From the NCBI GenBank assembly GCA_003216955.1, contig QCHZ01000004.1, positions 92,331-156,330 of the forward strand: a stretch of DNA of 64,000 nt. Reading direction: 5' to 3'. The notes under the pieces are model-generated. The model had not been told where the DNA came from. It saw only the letters and a program-made list of their open reading frames with translations, and made no database searches. A program made the position numbers and the translations under genes. The stretch comes from Prochlorococcus sp. AG-402-I21. Lineage in GTDB: Bacteria; Cyanobacteriota; Cyanobacteriia; PCC-6307; Cyanobiaceae. Shown here piece by piece: positions 36,450 to 45,082 of this stretch; the stretch's first letter is position 1; each line of letters opens with the position of its first letter.

Positions 36450-37301
36450 ATGAGTGAACTTCAATCTTCGGAAAGATTAATCGTAGATAACCAAGTTAAT
36501 ATTCATGCCTTTGCAGACGTTTCTCCTAAAGCTGAACTTGGGAAAGGTGTTTGCGTAGGCTCAGGGGCTGTTATTGGTCCAGATGTGATTGTTGGACCAA
36601 ATACTTGGATAGGACCAAATGTAATTATCGAGGGTAAAGTAAAAATAGGGTCAAATAATAAGATCTTCCCAGGAGCATGTATTGGATTAGAACCCCAAGA
36701 TTTGAAGTATAGAGGAGATTCTACTTATGTTTTAATTGGAGATAATAATACTTTTAGAGAATGTGTAACTATTAATAGGGCTACATTTGAAGGAGAGAGA
36801 ACTATTGTTGGTAATCAAAACTTGTTAATGGCTTATTCACATTTAGGACATAATTGTGAAATTGGAGACAGAGTAGTTATAGCTAATAGCGTGCAGATTG
36901 CAGGTCACGTTGTTGTCGAAGATCGAGCTGTTATTGGAGGCTGCCTGGGTATACATCAATTTGTTCATATTGGCTATTTAGCTATGGTTGGAGGAATGAC
37001 AAGAGTTGATAGAGATGTTCCTCCATATTGCATGGCAGAGGGGCATCCTGGAAGAATTCGTGGACTAAATAAAGTTGGAATTAAAAGGCAAAATATAGAT
37101 AAAGAAAATAAAGAAGAATATCTACAATTGAAAAGAATTTGGAACTTATTATTTAAATCTGAATATGTAATTTCTGATGGTTTAAAAATTGCAAGACAAG
37201 AGAATTTATTACAATCTTCTGCAAGATTATGTGGGTTTATAGAACTCTCTATTGGAAAAGGTAGAAGAGGTTCAATGCCCTTTTTAATGTCAACTAAATA
37301 A
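36450..37301 (+). CDS. lpxA: UDP-N-acetylglucosamine O-acyltransferase
   Basis: LpxA transfers the first hydroxyacyl chain to UDP-GlcNAc. The hexapeptide-repeat left-handed beta helix runs through about residues 15-195 (GSGAVIGPDVIVGPNTWIGPN). HLGHNCEIGDR contains the catalytic His. Lastly a helical C-terminal domain has REN and LLKSE-type residues. I use the ATG at 36450; a possible start at 36435 would overlap fabZ. It is followed 3 bases later by lpxB. Confidence 0.93.
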   Translation: MSELQSSERLIVDNQVNIHAFADVSPKAELGKGVCVGSGAVIGPDVIVGPNTWIGPNVIIEGKVKIGSNNKIFPGACIGLEPQDLKYRGDSTYVLIGDNNTFRECVTINRATFEGERTIVGNQNLLMAYSHLGHNCEIGDRVVIANSVQIAGHVVVEDRAVIGGCLGIHQFVHIGYLAMVGGMTRVDRDVPPYCMAEGHPGRIRGLNKVGIKRQNIDKENKEEYLQLKRIWNLLFKSEYVISDGLKIARQENLLQSSARLCGFIELSIGKGRRGSMPFLMSTK

Positions 37302-37304
37302 ATA

Positions 37305-38480
37305 ATGAAGTTATTAATCAGTACTGGTGAAGTCTCTGGAGACTTACAGGGAAGTTTATTAATAAAGGCTTTAAAGACCAATGCAGAAAAAAGAAAAATT
37401 GAATTAGAGATAATTGCATTAGGTGGTGAAAGAATGAGAGAGGCTGGGGCTAAATTAATATCTAATACTTCATCGATAGGTGCAATTGGCTTTTTAGAAG
37501 CTATTCCCTATGTTTTACCAACTTTAAATGCCCAATCAAAAATTGATAATTACTTAACCTCTTCTCCTCCAGATGCAGTAGTTTTAATTGATTATATGGG
37601 GCCAAATATTCGACTAGGATTAAAAGTAAAAAGAAAGTTCCCTAATATTCCAATAATCTATTATATTGCGCCTCAGGAATGGGCTTGGAGATTAGGTGAT
37701 TCCGGTACAACGGATTTGATTAGTTTTACAGATAAAATATTAGCTATATTTGAGGAGGAAGCTAAGTTTTATTCAAATAAAGGAGGAAACGTAAAATTTG
37801 TCGGTCATCCAATGTTGGATTTTTATAGAAATATTCCTACTAAAGAAGAATCTTTTAGGAGAATAGGATTAACCGCTGATCAGAAAATTCTTCTTATTAT
37901 TCCTGCTTCTAGAAAACAAGAGCTTAAATACATTTTACCCACATTGCTTCAGACAGCTAAGCTTCTTCAAGAAAGGGATCCTTCAATTATTGCACTAATC
38001 CCATCTGGGTTAAAAGAATTTGATCAAATTTTAAAGAATTCATTAGATGAATATGGTGTTTTTGGAAGAATTATTTTGTCGAATGAAGTTGATGAAATAA
38101 AGCCATTTTTATTTTCTGCTGCTTATCTAGCTTTGGCTAAGTCTGGAACGATAAATATGGAATTAGCTCTAAACTCAGTTCCACAAATCGTTGGATATAA
38201 AGTAAGTAGAGTTACTGCTTTTTTTGCAAGATATTTATTGCGATTTAATGTGAAATATATTTCACCAGTTAATCTTCTTTTAAATAAAATGTTAATACCA
38301 GAGTTTATACAAGAGGATTTTAGTGCTGAAAAAATTTTTAATGCAGCATTAAAAATCGTTGAAGATGATTCGACTAAAGAAGACATAATTCTTGGTTATA
38401 AAAAATTGAAAGATAAATTAGGAAAATCCGGAGTTACAGATAGAGCATCAGAGGATATCCTAGATTTATTAGTTCAATGA
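37305..38480 (+). CDS. lpxB: Lipid-A-disaccharide synthase
   Basis: LpxB joins UDP-diacylglucosamine to lipid X, forming the lipid A disaccharide. STGEVSGDLQGSLL, IDYMGPNIRLGLKVKR, PQEWAWR and FVGHPMLDF are family motifs. The C-terminal part has LALAKSGTINMELALNSVPQIVGYK. At 391 aa it is full length. It starts at ATG, 3 bases after lpxA, and overlaps the start of the next gene by four bases (ATGA). Confidence 0.94.
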   Translation: MKLLISTGEVSGDLQGSLLIKALKTNAEKRKIELEIIALGGERMREAGAKLISNTSSIGAIGFLEAIPYVLPTLNAQSKIDNYLTSSPPDAVVLIDYMGPNIRLGLKVKRKFPNIPIIYYIAPQEWAWRLGDSGTTDLISFTDKILAIFEEEAKFYSNKGGNVKFVGHPMLDFYRNIPTKEESFRRIGLTADQKILLIIPASRKQELKYILPTLLQTAKLLQERDPSIIALIPSGLKEFDQILKNSLDEYGVFGRIILSNEVDEIKPFLFSAAYLALAKSGTINMELALNSVPQIVGYKVSRVTAFFARYLLRFNVKYISPVNLLLNKMLIPEFIQEDFSAEKIFNAALKIVEDDSTKEDIILGYKKLKDKLGKSGVTDRASEDILDLLVQ

Positions 38481-39085
38481 TTCCAATGAGTAAAATCTTT
38501 AGAAAACTAATAGTAACTTTTTTGCTCTTGCAACTATTAATAATTAGTCCTTCTCATGCTTTTGCTGAATCAGAAGAGGCTATTTTTGCAGGAGGTTGTT
38601 TTTGGTGTCTAGAGCATGACCTAGAAGAACTTAATGGCGTTGTTTCTGCGGAAAGTGGATACTCCGGAGGGGATTTGATTAATCCCACATATGAAAATCA
38701 TAGTGGGCATCAAGAAGTGGTTAAAGTTATTTTTGATTCTGATGTTATTAGCTATAAAGATTTACTTAAACAGTATTGGATTAATATTGATCCTTTTGAT
38801 AATAAAGGCCAATTTTGTGATCGAGGTGATTCATATAAGCCGGTTATTTTTACATCTAATAAAGATCAAATTCTTGATGCTAAACAGAGTCAAGAAAATA
38901 TCTCTGTTTTATTAAATATACCAATGGATCAATTAAAGGTTGATATTATTGAGGCAAAAGTCTTTTGGTTGGCTGAGAAATATCACCAAGATTTTGCAAT
39001 TAAAAATCCACTAAAATATAATTTTTATAGAAAGAGTTGTGGGAGAGATAATAGACTAAAAAAAATTTGGGGCGAGTATAAATAA
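38477..39085 (+). CDS. msrA: Peptide-methionine (S)-S-oxide reductase, exported
   Basis: MsrA reduces methionine-S-sulfoxide. The active site GGCFWCLEHDLEEL carries the catalytic Cys, and GYSGG and HQEVVKVIFD follow as usual. At its N-terminus (KLIVTFLLLQLLIISPSHAFA) it has a signal peptide, so this copy probably works outside the cytoplasm. Length 202 aa including the signal. It overlaps lpxB by four bases and ends the operon; a start at 38486 is possible. Confidence 0.9.
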   Translation: MIPMSKIFRKLIVTFLLLQLLIISPSHAFAESEEAIFAGGCFWCLEHDLEELNGVVSAESGYSGGDLINPTYENHSGHQEVVKVIFDSDVISYKDLLKQYWINIDPFDNKGQFCDRGDSYKPVIFTSNKDQILDAKQSQENISVLLNIPMDQLKVDIIEAKVFWLAEKYHQDFAIKNPLKYNFYRKSCGRDNRLKKIWGEYK

Positions 39086-39095
39086 TAATAAATTA

Positions 39096-39141
39096 TCTAA
39101 TGAGAAGGTCTAAAATATTTATTTTAGACCTTCTCATTAGA
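39096..39141. terminator. Perfect 22-bp inverted repeat between convergent genes
   Basis: The arms 39096-39117 and 39120-39141 are perfectly complementary around a two-base centre (TT). The repeat sits between the ends of msrA and pepA, so a bidirectional terminator is likely. It lacks the flanking A-run and T-run of the 20.8 kb terminator. The stem is much longer than a terminator needs. Confidence 0.5.
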
Positions 39142-39151
39142 TGTGAATATA

Positions 39152-40639
39152 TTAATTTGCTTTGAAACTCAATTCTTTTATCCAATTAACTAGCGTTCTC
39201 ACTCCATAACCAGTTGCACCCTTTGGGTTTATATCCCTATCTTTTTCAGTCCAACATGTACCTGCTATGTCAATGTGAGCCCATGGAATGCTTGAATTCA
39301 CAAATTCTTTTAGAAACAATGCAGCAGTGATTGATCCCCCTGGCCTAGGGCCTGTGTTTTGCAAATCAGCAATAGATGATTTAATGCCAGATTTGTATGA
39401 ATCTTGCATTGGCATTCTCCAAATACCCTCTCCAGCGTTGCCCGCGGCTTTAGTTAATTGTTCAGAGAGCTGATCATTGTCAGTCCATAAGCCTGCAATT
39501 TCATCTCCTAATGCAATCACGCAAGCGCCAGTAAGAGTAGCTAGATCAACGATAGCATCAGGCTTCAGTTTGCATGCGTAAACCAAAGCATCAGCTAATG
39601 TTAATCTTCCCTCTGCATCAGTATTGTTTACTTCAATGGTTTTTCCGTTCGAGGCTGTGATGATATCTCCAGGATGCAATGCAGAACCATTAATCATATT
39701 TTCGCAAGCAGCAACAATAAAATGAACTTCGGTGTTGCTTGGTTTTAGTTCTGCGATGGCTCTTGCTGTTCCAAGAACAGATGCACTTCCTCCCATGTCG
39801 TACTTCATCTTTTCAATTTGAGAGGCACCTACTTTTAGGTTGTATCCACCAGAGTCAAAAGTTAAGCCTTTACCAATTAATACGACTTTGTTTTTTGCGG
39901 TTTTTGGAGAATATTTTAAATGTATAAAATTTGGATCTAGATCTGATCCTTTGGCAACTGCTAAGTAGGCTCCCATTCCTTGATTTTCGCACTCTTTTTT
40001 GTCAAGAATTTTTAAGTCTAAATCATAATCAGTGGCTAATTTTTCCGCCTCTTTCGCCATTTGATATGGGGTAAGAAAGTTGGGGGGGGCTGAAACAAGC
40101 TCTCTTGCAAATTTAACTCCTTCGCAAATGGGAGATATTTCAGCGATGGCTGATTTAGTGGTTTTGGTATCCAATCCTATGAATTCAACTTCATCTATTG
40201 GAATAGTTTCTTTTGATTCTGATTTGAATCTAAGATCTTTAAGAGATGACAATCGAACTGCTTCGCCAACTGCGCATGCAGCTGAGAAAGGATCAAATGC
40301 ATCCCAAGGGAAAAATATTCCTAACTTTCTTCCATAGCCTGAAACTTGACGAGTACCAGTTGAAGCTGCCTTCCGTAGATCATCAATTCGAAGAGTTTCG
40401 GCCTTGCCTAAACCTAAAAAGATCACTTTTTGTATTTTGCCTTCTATGAGTTCAATTGATAATCTCTGATTTTTTTTGCCTTCAAACTTTGAATCATTAA
40501 ACCTTTTGCTCAAAAAAGTATCTTTTATTATTGTCTTAAATAAATTTATTTGGCTTTCGATTGTTCCTTCTAAAACCCCAGCAATAAGAACTGAACCTGA
40601 CCACTCGTTAATTTCTTTGGAGACTGCTGAAATTTGCAT
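39152..40639 (-). CDS. pepA: Leucyl aminopeptidase (M17)
   Basis: PepA removes N-terminal residues from peptides, with two metal ions. The motifs are GKGLTFDSGGYNLK, MKYDMGGSASVLG, NTDAEGRLTLADAL and the catalytic Arg in that segment. AGTCWTEKDRDINPKGATGYGVRTL lies near the end. Length 495 aa is normal. Start ATG. Confidence 0.94.
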   Translation of the reverse strand: MQISAVSKEINEWSGSVLIAGVLEGTIESQINLFKTIIKDTFLSKRFNDSKFEGKKNQRLSIELIEGKIQKVIFLGLGKAETLRIDDLRKAASTGTRQVSGYGRKLGIFFPWDAFDPFSAACAVGEAVRLSSLKDLRFKSESKETIPIDEVEFIGLDTKTTKSAIAEISPICEGVKFARELVSAPPNFLTPYQMAKEAEKLATDYDLDLKILDKKECENQGMGAYLAVAKGSDLDPNFIHLKYSPKTAKNKVVLIGKGLTFDSGGYNLKVGASQIEKMKYDMGGSASVLGTARAIAELKPSNTEVHFIVAACENMINGSALHPGDIITASNGKTIEVNNTDAEGRLTLADALVYACKLKPDAIVDLATLTGACVIALGDEIAGLWTDNDQLSEQLTKAAGNAGEGIWRMPMQDSYKSGIKSSIADLQNTGPRPGGSITAALFLKEFVNSSIPWAHIDIAGTCWTEKDRDINPKGATGYGVRTLVNWIKELSFKAN

Positions 40640-40676
40640 TTAATTTTTATACTTGTATTTATGATAACAATTTTTA

Positions 40677-41276
40677 CTAATTGATCTGAGAAGTAAATGG
40701 CGTTGCCCATATTTCCCTTGTCTCTTTATTAAATGGTGGAAGCCAAGTTTGGATAAGCTTTTGTTCTAATTTTCTTCTATCCTTAGTTTTTAACGGAACA
40801 TCAAGCCAAAAACGAATGCTTAACTTGGTAGACATATTAGCTTTTTGGAGAGAATCTGAATAACTTGAAAGATAACTTTTGCAGTCATGTAAACCTTTCC
40901 ATCTTTTTTCTGCGGAAATTGTTTCTCCGATATATAAAATTATATTTTCGTCAGAATCGATAAGTTTATCCATTACAAAATATACTGCAGGTCCTTCATG
41001 CATTGCTTTTGGCCATCTCCAAAAACTTAAAGGTAAAGGAGTAAGTTCAATTGGGTTGAAAGTTTCATTTAACTCTTCTGAGCTAGATTCAAATAGTGAG
41101 GGTTGTGTTACATCTTTATAGCCGTATTTAAAAATGGGAGATTGATGAGTAATGATTTTTTTTTGCCATTCTCTGATTATTTTTTTGTCAATAAATATAT
41201 CTTGAAGAGGGTTTTTTTCTGAAAAATCTAAATCATTATTGTTAAATAAATCATGCTGTCGTCCGTATTTTATCAT
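40677..41276 (-). CDS. GIY-YIG-like nuclease domain protein
   Basis: The C-terminal half carries a GIY-YIG-type fold: AVYFVMDK in place of the GIY strand, then IILYIGET, a conserved Arg (SAEKRWKGL), and a C-terminal Glu region KLEQKLIQTWLPPFNKE. The N-terminal half (IREWQKKIITHQSPIF) is unassigned. No other nucleic-acid-binding domain is seen. I use the ATG at 41276; a TTG at 41303 would add nine hydrophobic residues. The upstream neighbour is an empty 500-base stretch. Confidence 0.6.
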   Translation of the reverse strand: MIKYGRQHDLFNNNDLDFSEKNPLQDIFIDKKIIREWQKKIITHQSPIFKYGYKDVTQPSLFESSSEELNETFNPIELTPLPLSFWRWPKAMHEGPAVYFVMDKLIDSDENIILYIGETISAEKRWKGLHDCKSYLSSYSDSLQKANMSTKLSIRFWLDVPLKTKDRRKLEQKLIQTWLPPFNKETREIWATPFTSQIN

Positions 41277-41801
41277 TTTAAAAAAGGTTAAAAAGAAAGA
41301 CAATTTTAATTAATATTTTCATAATTATATGACCAAGATTTTATATTATTTGATTTAGAACAGTTTTAGTTTAGCCTATTAAGATCAAATAAAAGTGTTT
41401 TTTTCTCATTCGTTGGTTTTTATGTAACTTGAGTAAGAATTATTTTTGTTAATCTAAAAAGATTTGAGTAGAGAAATGACTATCCATTTAAGCGTATTTT
41501 TTTAAGATTAATACTAGCCAACTCAAATTGATTTTGCTTCGCATTTACTTAAAAATACTGCCATTATTTAGAATTGCGATTTAATAATTACTTGTGAGGC
41601 GTGTAACTTTAAAGTTCGTTCTCCTATTAATTCAAAATCTATAAATGGATTGAAAACTATAGAGAACTGCTTAAACTAGTAATAGATATTTTAGAGAATA
41701 CAGAAAAATATAAAAGCTTAGAGTTTTAATTAATAATAGAATTTAAAGGGATTTTATTATTCAAACTTTGTTTTAAACTCTTTACGAGCTTAATCTGTAA
41801 T
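41277..41801. other. Intergenic, no gene seen
   Basis: About 520 AT-rich bases with no credible ORF, RNA structure or repeat. Only short ORFs below 15 codons were found by eye. It may hold promoters for the DUF1825 operon and the GIY-YIG-like gene. Confidence 0.4.
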
Positions 41802-42008
41802 ATGCGACTTTTATTGCTAATAACTGTTCTTTATTTTCATAAGTCTAACGCTTCAAATGGTTTATTGACAGATGCGACTCTACTATTAGAGATTTTCTTA
41901 GCTTGCTTGCTATTGCTATTCCACATAACCATAAAACATATTCCAATTATTATTAAATATCCTCTTTTAGGGCAATTGCTACTACCCAAATTCCCTTTGG
42001 GTGGGTGA
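41802..42008 (+). CDS. Possible small membrane protein (68 aa)
   Basis: ATG start and a sequence dominated by hydrophobic residues: a signal-like opening LLLLITVLYF and a later helix LEIFLACLLLLFHITI. The last part is KYPLLGQLLLPKFPLGG. No family is recognised. In AT-rich DNA hydrophobic ORFs arise by chance, so I rate it low. Confidence 0.3.
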   Translation: MRLLLLITVLYFHKSNASNGLLTDATLLLEIFLACLLLLFHITIKHIPIIIKYPLLGQLLLPKFPLGG

Positions 42009-42010
42009 TA

Positions 42011-42130
42011 ATGTCAACAAAGTTTCAACTTCAATCCAAGAACCTATTGGTTATGTTGCTTAAATCAGAGCTTAGAACAACTTACAACAGTTTTCATAGG
42101 GTAGAAAGTCCTGCTATTACTGGGGTGTAG
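42011..42130 (+). CDS. Possible 39-aa peptide before DUF1825
   Basis: ATG at 42011 opens 39 codons ending TAG at 42128-42130, four bases before the DUF1825 start. Upstream GGTGG could act as a weak ribosome binding site. The peptide is a basic, soluble-looking segment (KFQLQSKNLLVMLLKSELRTT). Its tight join to DUF1825 is suggestive, but no family is recognised. Confidence 0.3.
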   Translation: MSTKFQLQSKNLLVMLLKSELRTTYNSFHRVESPAITGV

Positions 42131-42134
42131 GGAA

Positions 42135-42452
42135 ATGTCTTTCTTTGAGTCTGAAATTGTTCAGGAAGAGGCTAAAAAACTTTTCACTGATTATCAGAAT
42201 CTGATGCAATTAGGCTCTGATTATGGGAAATTTGATAGAGAAGGGAAAGTAATGTTTATTGATACTATGGAGAATTTAATGGAGAGGTATAAAGTTTTTA
42301 TGAAACGATTTGAACTTTCAGAAGATTTTCAGGCAAAAATGACAGTAGAGCAGTTAAAAACACAGTTGAGTCAGTTCGGTATTACTCCTGATCAAATGTT
42401 TGATCAGATGAATAAAACTTTGGTGCGAATGAAATCAGAATTGGATAAATGA
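42135..42452 (+). CDS. DUF1825-family cyanobacterial protein
   Basis: A 105-aa soluble, all-helical protein. MSFFESEIVQEEAKKLFTDYQ and MERYKVFMKRFELSED match the DUF1825 family, found only in cyanobacteria and their plastid relatives. Function is unknown. It lies 26 bases before tyrS on the same strand. Confidence 0.8.
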   Translation: MSFFESEIVQEEAKKLFTDYQNLMQLGSDYGKFDREGKVMFIDTMENLMERYKVFMKRFELSEDFQAKMTVEQLKTQLSQFGITPDQMFDQMNKTLVRMKSELDK

Positions 42453-42478
42453 TTATTAACCTTTTTTATTTTTAGACA

Positions 42479-43726
42479 ATGTTAGATAAATTCAATGAAT
42501 TACCAGATTGGATCTCTAGAGGTTTAGATGATCTTTTTCCTTATGATAATTTAGAAGATTCAGATCAAAGCTTTTTAAAAAGATTAGAACTTTCATCTAT
42601 AGAAAAAAATCCTTTACGTGTAAAACTAGGAATTGATCCAACAGGAACTGATATTCATTTAGGTCATAGTATTCTTTTTAGAAAATTAAGAGCTTTTCAA
42701 GATGCTGGACATACTGCCGTACTTATAATTGGAGATTTTACAGCAAGAATAGGAGACCCAACTGGTAAGAGTAAAACTAGAATCCAGCTTTCAAAAGATG
42801 AGGTTGAATCAAATGCATTGAATTATCTTGAACAATTAGGTCTAGGAAAAGAACCCCAAGATTCATTACTCGATTTCTCAACTCCCAGCCGTTTAGAAAT
42901 CAGAAGAAATAGTGAGTGGCTTGAAAATCTTAATTTGTCTAAAGTTATAGAACTTTTGTCAAATTCAACAGTTGGTCAAATGCTGGCTAAGGAAGATTTC
43001 AGTAATAGATATAAATCTGGCATTCCTATATCTCTTCATGAATTTCTCTATCCACTTCTTCAAGGATATGATTCAGTTGCAATTAATTCTGATATAGAAC
43101 TTGGTGGTACAGATCAAAAATTTAATATTGCTATGGGCCGAGATCTGCAAAGAACTTTTGGACAGAAGCCACAATTTGGAATGCTATTACCTATTTTAGT
43201 TGGGTTAGATGGGACACAAAAAATGAGTAAAAGCTTAGATAATTTTGTAGGCATAAATGAAGATTCATTATCTATGTATTCCAAATTAGAAAAGGTTCCA
43301 GATGATTTAGTTTTGAGCTATTTAAATTTACTAACTAATGAAAATCTAAAAGAGTTAAGTTCAAGTCCAAGAGAGGTTCAAAAATTCATGGCTTTAAAAA
43401 TAACATCTAATTTTAAAGGAATTGAAGCTGCAAAAAAAGCTCAATTTAATTCTGAAAAATTAGTTTTAGGTTCTCAAGATTCTCTTGATGAAATACCAGA
43501 ATCCTCAATTTCTAGTGTTAATTTTCCCGCTAAAGCATTTTATTTATTTAGTAAAATGGAAATGTGTTCAAGTAGCAGTGAAGCAAGACGACAAATTCTT
43601 GGAGGCGGTGTAAGAATTGATGGAAAAAAAATTATTGATCCTAATTTAGAGTTTGATACTCCAGATGATCTTATAGGAAAAATATTGCAAGTAGGAAAGA
43701 AAAAATTTCTTCGTGTTTCAAGTTGA
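42479..43726 (+). CDS. tyrS: Tyrosyl-tRNA synthetase
   Basis: TyrS charges tRNA-Tyr. The class I signatures are HLGHS (HIGH region, residues about 60-64) and KMSKS (about residues 245-249). A C-terminal S4 domain ([21 protein letters not shown]) follows. Length 415 aa. It starts at ATG and is followed 9 bases later by pyrF. Confidence 0.93.
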   Translation: MLDKFNELPDWISRGLDDLFPYDNLEDSDQSFLKRLELSSIEKNPLRVKLGIDPTGTDIHLGHSILFRKLRAFQDAGHTAVLIIGDFTARIGDPTGKSKTRIQLSKDEVESNALNYLEQLGLGKEPQDSLLDFSTPSRLEIRRNSEWLENLNLSKVIELLSNSTVGQMLAKEDFSNRYKSGIPISLHEFLYPLLQGYDSVAINSDIELGGTDQKFNIAMGRDLQRTFGQKPQFGMLLPILVGLDGTQKMSKSLDNFVGINEDSLSMYSKLEKVPDDLVLSYLNLLTNENLKELSSSPREVQKFMALKITSNFKGIEAAKKAQFNSEKLVLGSQDSLDEIPESSISSVNFPAKAFYLFSKMEMCSSSSEARRQILGGGVRIDGKKIIDPNLEFDTPDDLIGKILQVGKKKFLRVSS

Positions 43727-43735
43727 TAGATTGTT

Positions 43736-44461
43736 ATGAAAAATATCGATAATCCAAGTGAAAAAATAATTATTGCCTTAGATGGTATGGATAAGAATAA
43801 AGTTTTCAATTTACTTGAAAAAATACCTGAAATCACCTGGGTTAAAGTTGGACTCGAGTTGTTTGTTAGTGAAGGACCAGATATATTGTCAAAACTAAGG
43901 AATAAGGGGAAAAAAATATTTTTAGATCTTAAATTTCACGATATTCCTACTACAGTTGCTAGAGCATGTTTCGCAGCATCACAAACTGGTGCTGAATTTA
44001 TTTCTTTGCATACTTGCTCAGGGATAAAGGCTCTTCAGATGGCAAATGAAGCGGCACATGAAGGTGCCGCAAAAGTTAATTTAAAGCCGCCAACACTCTT
44101 GGGAATTACAATCTTGACAAGTTGGACACGCGAAAGTTTTTCTAATGATCTATTGATTGATCAATCAATAGATCATCGCGTTGCGCACCTAGCAAGAATT
44201 GCATCGAAGTCTGGTTTAGGAGGATGTGTTTGCAGCCCTAAAGAGGTCCAGTTCCTTCGAGAAGTTTATCCCGAGACTTTTGAGTTGGTAACTCCTGGTA
44301 TACGATCATTAGGTTCAGATATTAACGATCAATCCAGAGTTTCTGATGCAGCTGAAGCTCTTAAAATGGGGGCATCAAAGTTAGTTATTGGAAGAGCAAT
44401 TACACAATCAAATGATCCTGCTTATATGTTCAAAAGTTTTTGCGATAAAATTGTTTTTTAA
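43736..44461 (+). CDS. pyrF: Orotidine 5'-phosphate decarboxylase
   Basis: PyrF makes UMP. IIALDGMD and the catalytic FLDLKFHDIPTTVARA (with the Asp-Lys network) are present, as is SGLGGCVCSPKE, and the end carries VTPGIRSLGSD and VIGRAITQS. Length 241 aa. It is the third gene of a DUF1825-tyrS-pyrF run. Its coding sequence contains a perfect 32-bp palindrome. Confidence 0.93.
   Translation: MKNIDNPSEKIIIALDGMDKNKVFNLLEKIPEITWVKVGLELFVSEGPDILSKLRNKGKKIFLDLKFHDIPTTVARACFAASQTGAEFISLHTCSGIKALQMANEAAHEGAAKVNLKPPTLLGITILTSWTRESFSNDLLIDQSIDHRVAHLARIASKSGLGGCVCSPKEVQFLREVYPETFELVTPGIRSLGSDINDQSRVSDAAEALKMGASKLVIGRAITQSNDPAYMFKSFCDKIVF
44145..44176. repeat. Perfect 32-bp palindrome inside pyrF
   Basis: Arms 44145-44160 and 44161-44176 are exact reverse complements with no spacer. 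The encoded residues lie around LLIDQSIDH. A perfect 16-base arm is not expected by chance in 64 kb. Confidence 0.85.
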
Positions 44462-44465
44462 TTTT

Positions 44466-45062
44466 TTAGGGTTGTCCAATCCTTGGCTCTTTACCTTTCA
44501 TTAGTCTAGCTATATTCTCTCTATGTCTCCAAATTACTAAAGTCATAGCTAATAATGAAATAACAAAATATGGTAAAGAAATATTTGAAGTTTTAAAGCT
44601 TAGAAACATTATTAAAGGTAGGCTTAATGCGGCACTTACACTGGCAAGTGATACTATTCTAAATAATGTAATCATTATGATAAAGATACCAAGTGTTGCA
44701 GCACCAACTTGCCATGAAAGGCCAAGGAATATTCCTAAACCTGTTGCTACCGCTTTACCACCTTTCCAATTAAGCCAGACAGGCCAAATGTGGCCAATTA
44801 AAGTTGATAGACCTATGGCTACTTGCCATGAATCATTTAGTAGGAAATATTTTGCTAATAAAATAGAAAGAACTCCTTTGAAAACATCAATAAGAAAGAC
44901 TGTAATTGCTGCGCGCTTTCCAATATGTCTTAATACATTTGTTGCTCCTGTAGACCCAGACCCTAATGAACGAATATCAATTCCTTTAGCAATTCTTCCA
45001 GCTAGGTAACCACTAGGAAAAGATCCAAATAGATATCCTAAAAATAGAATTAATAAATTCAA
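44466..45062 (-). CDS. plsY: Glycerol-3-phosphate acyltransferase PlsY
   Basis: PlsY acylates glycerol-3-phosphate from acyl-phosphate in the inner membrane, starting phospholipid synthesis. Motifs include LFGSFPSGYLAGR, GSGSTGATNVLRHIGKRAA and IGHIWPVWLNWKGGKAVATGLG. Length 198 aa and several membrane helices fit. It ends the reverse-strand run that starts at the MFS gene. Confidence 0.92.
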   Translation of the reverse strand: MNLLILFLGYLFGSFPSGYLAGRIAKGIDIRSLGSGSTGATNVLRHIGKRAAITVFLIDVFKGVLSILLAKYFLLNDSWQVAIGLSTLIGHIWPVWLNWKGGKAVATGLGIFLGLSWQVGAATLGIFIIMITLFRIVSLASVSAALSLPLIMFLSFKTSNISLPYFVISLLAMTLVIWRHRENIARLMKGKEPRIGQP

Positions 45063-45082
45063 AATAATTTCAATAGGAATTT

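Noticed and set aside
38250..38265. 16-bp palindrome (TGAAATATATTTCA core) in lpxB
   Set aside because: Arms of 8 bases in AT-rich sequence are expected by chance in a window this size.
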